The notes beneath the pieces were generated by a model, which saw nothing but the letters and a program-made list of their open reading frames with translations, did not search any database and was not told the origin of the DNA. A DNA stretch of 24,650 nt, from positions 1 to 24,650 of the forward strand of contig JAQTSP010000007.1 of NCBI GenBank assembly GCA_028711205.1. The letters are read 5' to 3'. Position 1 is the first letter of the stretch; every line of letters begins with the position of its first letter. Below are positions 21,416-24,650 of the stretch, piece by piece. The position numbers and the translations under genes are program-made. The DNA is from Eubacteriales bacterium (GTDB lineage: Bacteria; Bacillota; Clostridia; Christensenellales; SZUA-584).

Positions 21416-22278
21416 TGGCCAGCATGGGAGATATCAAACACAGCATACGGTCGATATCCGAGACGGAACAGATCACGCGGGCGATGCACCTTATCTCCAC
21501 ATCGAAGATGAGAAAAGCGATCTCGCGCTACGATTCCAACCATGTGCATTTCGAGCGCGTGCAGTCAGCTCTGAAGGATATACTGGCGCACTCGCACGAG
21601 CTGAGTCATCCCTACATCGGCGAAAGCGAGCACGGGCGGGCGGCGTATGTCGTGATTGCGGCGGACAAGGGGCTTTGCGGCGGATACAACCACAATGTGC
21701 TGAATCTGGCTTATGACTATATGCAGCAGAGCGAAGAGCGGTATATACTGACAGTCGGTCAGGAGGCGCGCGCGTTTTTTGACCGCCGGGGATACATGGT
21801 CGACGTTGAGTTCCTTCATGTATCGCAGAACCCGTCGCTGTATAACGCACGGAATATTACTCAGGACATACTCGAACTTTATGACAACAACATCATGGAC
21901 GAGGTGTATGTCGTATATACGCAGTTTGCCTCGGTCTTAAGACAGGAGCCAAAAGTATTGAAGCTGCTGCCTTTATCAGTGTCGAATTTCGAGAATGTCG
22001 ATACGGGAACACAGTATTCGGCAGAGATGTACTATCACCCCTCGCCAAGAGAGGTGTTTGACATACTCGTACCGCAGTATATCATAGGCCTCGTGTACGG
22101 CTGCCTCGTGCAGTCTTTTGCCAGCGAGCACTGTGCACGAATGACGGCGATGGAAAACGCGACGAACAATGCGGAAGATATGATCGACGACCTGACAAAG
22201 AAATACAACAGGGCAAGGCAGTTTGCGATCACAAACGAAATTTCGGAGATCATAGGCGCGCTGGAAGCTTTATCATAG
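21415..22278 (+). CDS. atpG: F-type ATP synthase F1 subunit gamma
   Basis: Central rotor shaft, 287 residues. The N-terminal coiled-coil start (IKHSIRSISETEQITRAMHL...STSKMRKA) and the C-terminal helix (MTAMENATNNAEDMIDDL, then KKYNRARQFAITNEISEII) are typical. The middle Rossmann-like domain has IAADKGLCGGYN. The ATG overlaps the fused alpha stop as TAATG. No sign of an inhibitory insertion of the mycobacterial type. It is followed after 16 bases by atpD. Confidence 0.96.
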   Translation: MASMGDIKHSIRSISETEQITRAMHLISTSKMRKAISRYDSNHVHFERVQSALKDILAHSHELSHPYIGESEHGRAAYVVIAADKGLCGGYNHNVLNLAYDYMQQSEERYILTVGQEARAFFDRRGYMVDVEFLHVSQNPSLYNARNITQDILELYDNNIMDEVYVVYTQFASVLRQEPKVLKLLPLSVSNFENVDTGTQYSAEMYYHPSPREVFDILVPQYIIGLVYGCLVQSFASEHCARMTAMENATNNAEDMIDDLTKKYNRARQFAITNEISEIIGALEALS

Positions 22279-22294
22279 TTTATGGGAGAAAGAT

Positions 22295-23698
22295 ATGCCA
22301 GATTATAACATCGTCAATAAAGGAGAGCTGATACGCATCACCGGCCCTGTGCTGGACGTACAGTTCCCGGACGGATATATACCGGAAATATATAACGCTT
22401 TGGTCATCAAGCTGGCTGACAGAGAAGTCTGGCTTGAGGTGGCTATGCACATCGGAAAGGATACGGTGCGCTGTATTGCGCTTCACGCGACGGAAGGGCT
22501 GTCCTGCGGCCTGGCTGTTGTCAACACGGGCGATCGGATCAACATTCCTGTGGGCAAGGCGGTGCTTGGACGCGTGATCAACGTGATCGGCCAGCCGATA
22601 GACGGCAAAGGGCCGATCAACGCGGAAGAGCGTCTGCCGATACACAGAGACCCGCCGAAGTTCTCCGAACAGAATCCGGCGACGGAGATATTTGAGACGG
22701 GCATTAAAGTTATCGACCTGCTTGCGCCGTACGCCAGAGGCGGGAAAATTGGTTTGTTCGGCGGCGCGGGCGTGGGGAAGACCGTGCTCATATTGGAGCT
22801 GATACGAAACATTGCGATTGAGTACGGCGGGTATTCCGTTTTTGCCGGTGTTGGTGAGCGCAGCCGCGAAGGTAACGAACTGATTGATGATATGAACGAA
22901 TCAGGCGTTATCGAGAAGACGTGCCTGGCGTTTGGGCAGATGAACGAGCCGCCGGGCTCAAGGATGCGCGTAGCGCTGACCGGCCTGACAATGGCGGAGT
23001 ATCTCAGAGACGAAGAGCACCAGGACGTACTTTTATTCATCGACAACATATTCCGGTTTATACAGGCGGGCTCGGAGGTCTCCGCGTTGCTCGGGCGCAT
23101 ACCCTCGGCGGTGGGCTACCAGCCGACGCTGGCGAACGAGCTGGGGTCTCTCGAAGAGCGTATCACATCGACAAAGAGCGGGTCGATCACGTCCGTTCAG
23201 GCGATATATGTGCCCGCGGACGACCTGACAGACCCGGCGCCCGCGACCACGTTCACGCATCTTGACGCGACGACGGTGCTGTCCCGGCAAATCGCCGAGC
23301 TTGGCATTTACCCCGCGATCAATCCGCTCGAGTCGACGTCGCGGATACTCGACCCGCGAATCGTTGGTGAAGTTCACTATAACGTTGCGCGGCGTGTCCA
23401 GGAAGTGCTGCAGCGCTATAAAGAGCTGCAGGATATCATCGCGATTTTGGGCATGGAAGAGCTCTCGGATGCCGACAAAACGATCGTTTACAGGGCGAGG
23501 AAGATACAGCGTTTCCTGTCACAGCCGATGTCGGTCGCGGAGATATTCTCGGGGATACCCGGAAAATATGTGCCGCTTGAAAGCACGATCGAGAGCTTTA
23601 AAGCGATCGTCGACGGAGAAGTGGACGATATCCCCGAAGGCGCATTCTTTATGGCGGGGGATATCGAGGACGTCAAAGAAAAAGCGAAAAAGAAGTAA
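22295..23698 (+). CDS. atpD: F-type ATP synthase F1 subunit beta
   Basis: Catalytic subunit, 467 residues, normal length. P-loop GGAGVGKT (156-163), catalytic Glu188 in GERSREGN, the ALTGLTMAEYLRDE segment, FIDNIFRF (Walker B), the LGRIPSAVGYQPTL loop and a DELSEED-type lever segment reading EELSDADK. All residues needed for ATP synthesis or hydrolysis appear intact. GGGAGAAAG before the ATG is the ribosome binding site. It is followed after 11 bases by atpC. Confidence 0.98.
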   Translation: MPDYNIVNKGELIRITGPVLDVQFPDGYIPEIYNALVIKLADREVWLEVAMHIGKDTVRCIALHATEGLSCGLAVVNTGDRINIPVGKAVLGRVINVIGQPIDGKGPINAEERLPIHRDPPKFSEQNPATEIFETGIKVIDLLAPYARGGKIGLFGGAGVGKTVLILELIRNIAIEYGGYSVFAGVGERSREGNELIDDMNESGVIEKTCLAFGQMNEPPGSRMRVALTGLTMAEYLRDEEHQDVLLFIDNIFRFIQAGSEVSALLGRIPSAVGYQPTLANELGSLEERITSTKSGSITSVQAIYVPADDLTDPAPATTFTHLDATTVLSRQIAELGIYPAINPLESTSRILDPRIVGEVHYNVARRVQEVLQRYKELQDIIAILGMEELSDADKTIVYRARKIQRFLSQPMSVAEIFSGIPGKYVPLESTIESFKAIVDGEVDDIPEGAFFMAGDIEDVKEKAKKK

Positions 23699-23709
23699 AG
23701 GGTGATATT

Positions 23710-24126
23710 ATGCCTGGCAAATACACGCTGGAGATCATTACTCCCGAGAGGATATTCTTTCACGGCGAAGTCGAGAGCGTCATCATACCGACGCCTGACG
23801 GGTATATGAGTATACAGAAAATGCACGAGCCCATGGTATCGGCCATTTCAGTCGGGGATATGAAACTCTATACCGACGGCGAATGGAGAGAGTGCACGAC
23901 GTCAGCCGGTTTTGTCGAGGTGCGCCCTGACGAGACGATCATCTTTTCGCAGGCCGTTGAATGGCCGGAAGAGATCGACATCAAACGCGCGCAGGAAGCA
24001 AGAGAGCGCGCCGAAGAGCGGCTGCGCCAGAAAAAAAGCTATCAGGAATACATGCAGAACCAGATCGCGCTGGCACGTGCCATGGTGCGGCTTCGTGTCG
24101 GACGGAGAAACCGGAATATGGATTAG
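23710..24126 (+). CDS. atpC: F-type ATP synthase F1 subunit epsilon
   Basis: Rotor-foot subunit, 138 residues, with an N-terminal beta sandwich (1-85) and two C-terminal helices (92-128), which in relatives regulate ATP hydrolysis. The usual DGEIGILPGHAPL turn reads DGYMSIQKMHEPM here, keeping the His-x-Pro but losing the Gly-x-Leu-Pro part. The C-terminal helix ends MVRLRVGRRNRN, with the common LRV. AAAGGGTG precedes the ATG. It is the last gene of the operon, followed by a hairpin. Confidence 0.95.
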   Translation: MPGKYTLEIITPERIFFHGEVESVIIPTPDGYMSIQKMHEPMVSAISVGDMKLYTDGEWRECTTSAGFVEVRPDETIIFSQAVEWPEEIDIKRAQEARERAEERLRQKKSYQEYMQNQIALARAMVRLRVGRRNRNMD

Positions 24127-24139
24127 AGAGATTTTTGAC

Positions 24140-24170
24140 AACGCTGCAACATTTGCGGCGTTTGTTTATT
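24140..24170 (+). terminator. Probable terminator of the ATP synthase operon
   Basis: Ten-base-pair stem AACGCTGCAA (24140-24149) and TTGCGGCGTT (24153-24162, one T-G pair) with a CAT loop, followed by the interrupted T-rich run TGTTTATTTAT. The imperfect T-tract lowers confidence and may allow read-through into the phosphatase gene, for which I see no separate strong promoter. Confidence 0.65.
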
Positions 24171-24197
24171 TATATGATATTTTTTAGGAGCAACAAC

Positions 24198-24650
24198 GTG
24201 ACTGAACTGATACTAATGCGGCACGGGCAAACAGACGCGAATTCGCGGGGCATATACTGCGGGAGTACGGATATGCCGCTGACGGACGCGGGCAGGAAAG
24301 GCGTGGCGGATACGGCACGGCACCTGCCGAAGTTTAATCATGTCTTCTCCAGCGATATGCAGCGCGCGAGGCAGACAGCGGATATCGTTGCGCCAAACGC
24401 CGCGATTGAATATCTTCCGGCGCTGAGAGAGACGGATTTCGGCGATTTTGAGGGATTAACCGCAAACGAGATACAAACGCGTATGCCCGGTGCGTGGCAA
24501 AGCTTTGTTAGCGATCATTCGAATTTCACCTTTCCTAACGGCGACAACGTCACGGCATATGCGAAAAGCGCGGCCGGCACCGCGAAGCGGATCGCCGCCA
24601 CTCACGATGACGAAAGCGTACTGATCGTCACGCACAAGGGGTTCATACTT
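24198..24650 (+). CDS. Histidine phosphatase family protein (CobC/phosphoglycerate-mutase-like), 3' end cut by window
   Basis: Open to the window end without a stop; 151 codons are visible. It starts with GTG 24198, seven bases after AGGAG (24186-24190). The product begins with LILMRHGQT, the phosphohistidine RHG motif, followed by FSSDMQRARQTA, the LRETDFGDFEGL acid-motif region and, near the visible end, IVTHKGFIL with the second catalytic His (usual form VTHGGxIR; Lys replaces the first Gly). The closest general type is alpha-ribazole phosphatase or a related broad-range phosphatase. With no cobalamin genes in view, the substrate is open. Confidence 0.88.
   Translation, partial: MTELILMRHGQTDANSRGIYCGSTDMPLTDAGRKGVADTARHLPKFNHVFSSDMQRARQTADIVAPNAAIEYLPALRETDFGDFEGLTANEIQTRMPGAWQSFVSDHSNFTFPNGDNVTAYAKSAAGTAKRIAATHDDESVLIVTHKGFIL

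Noticed and set aside
17801..24126. Possibility that the operon is a V/A-type or N-type ATPase
   Set aside because: Gene order, subunit lengths, the single c hairpin and normal gamma, beta and epsilon sequences are those of a standard F-type operon apart from the delta-alpha fusion.

Overview
The window is a compact bacterial chromosome segment of about 50% GC by eye. Genes are packed into short operons with 1-4 bp overlaps, AGGAG-type ribosome binding sites and frequent TGN-TATAAT (extended -10) promoters. ATP synthase subunit sequences, an AmmeMemoRadiSam module, DUF2156 and DUF4203 proteins and the single-gene argJ all fit an anaerobic member of the Bacillota, most likely class Clostridia. 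Nothing here fixes a genus. I see no rRNA, tRNA, CRISPR array, insertion sequence or phage gene, and no gene-free stretch longer than about 190 bp.

Layout. 1-2231: a membrane beta-glycosyltransferase (PgaC/IcaA type) coupled to an exported polysaccharide deacetylase. 2345-3238: a one-gene unit for an AraC-type DNA-binding domain fused to a GyrI-like effector domain. 3406-5648: an AmmeMemoRadiSam operon, with MEMO and AMMECR1 domains fused in one protein followed by the radical SAM partner. 5764-8152: a membrane-anchored phosphodiester glycosidase (NAGPA family), a small membrane protein and a GT2-GtrA glycosyltransferase. 8273-12252: DUF362 protein, ApgM-type phosphoglycerate mutase homologue, iron-alcohol-dehydrogenase-family protein and a LysM protein. 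12363-13754: two paralogous multi-spanning DUF4203-like proteins. 13806-15691, minus strand: two small proteins (one DUF4177) and argJ. 15861-17785: DUF2156 protein and a GNAT acetyltransferase. 17801-24126: the F-type ATP synthase operon. 24198 to the end: a histidine phosphatase cut by the window edge.

The outstanding feature is in the ATP synthase operon. The order is I-B-E-F-A-G-D-C, with no separate delta (atpH) gene. The alpha-subunit gene starts one base after atpF and encodes a protein about 100 residues too long. Its first ~72 residues read as the C-terminal domain of the delta subunit, followed by an acidic linker and then a complete alpha subunit. The delta N-terminal domain, which normally docks on the alpha N-terminal helix, is absent, so a covalent link appears to replace that contact. 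With three alpha per F1, this predicts three delta C-terminal domains per enzyme. The c subunit also carries an unusual mix of sodium-type and non-sodium-type residues at the ion site.

Other points worth a second look: an iron-ADH homologue that has lost two of four metal ligands, an internal ribosome binding site at the domain boundary of the AraC-GyrI protein, and a 19-bp-period direct repeat upstream of the phosphodiester glycosidase gene.
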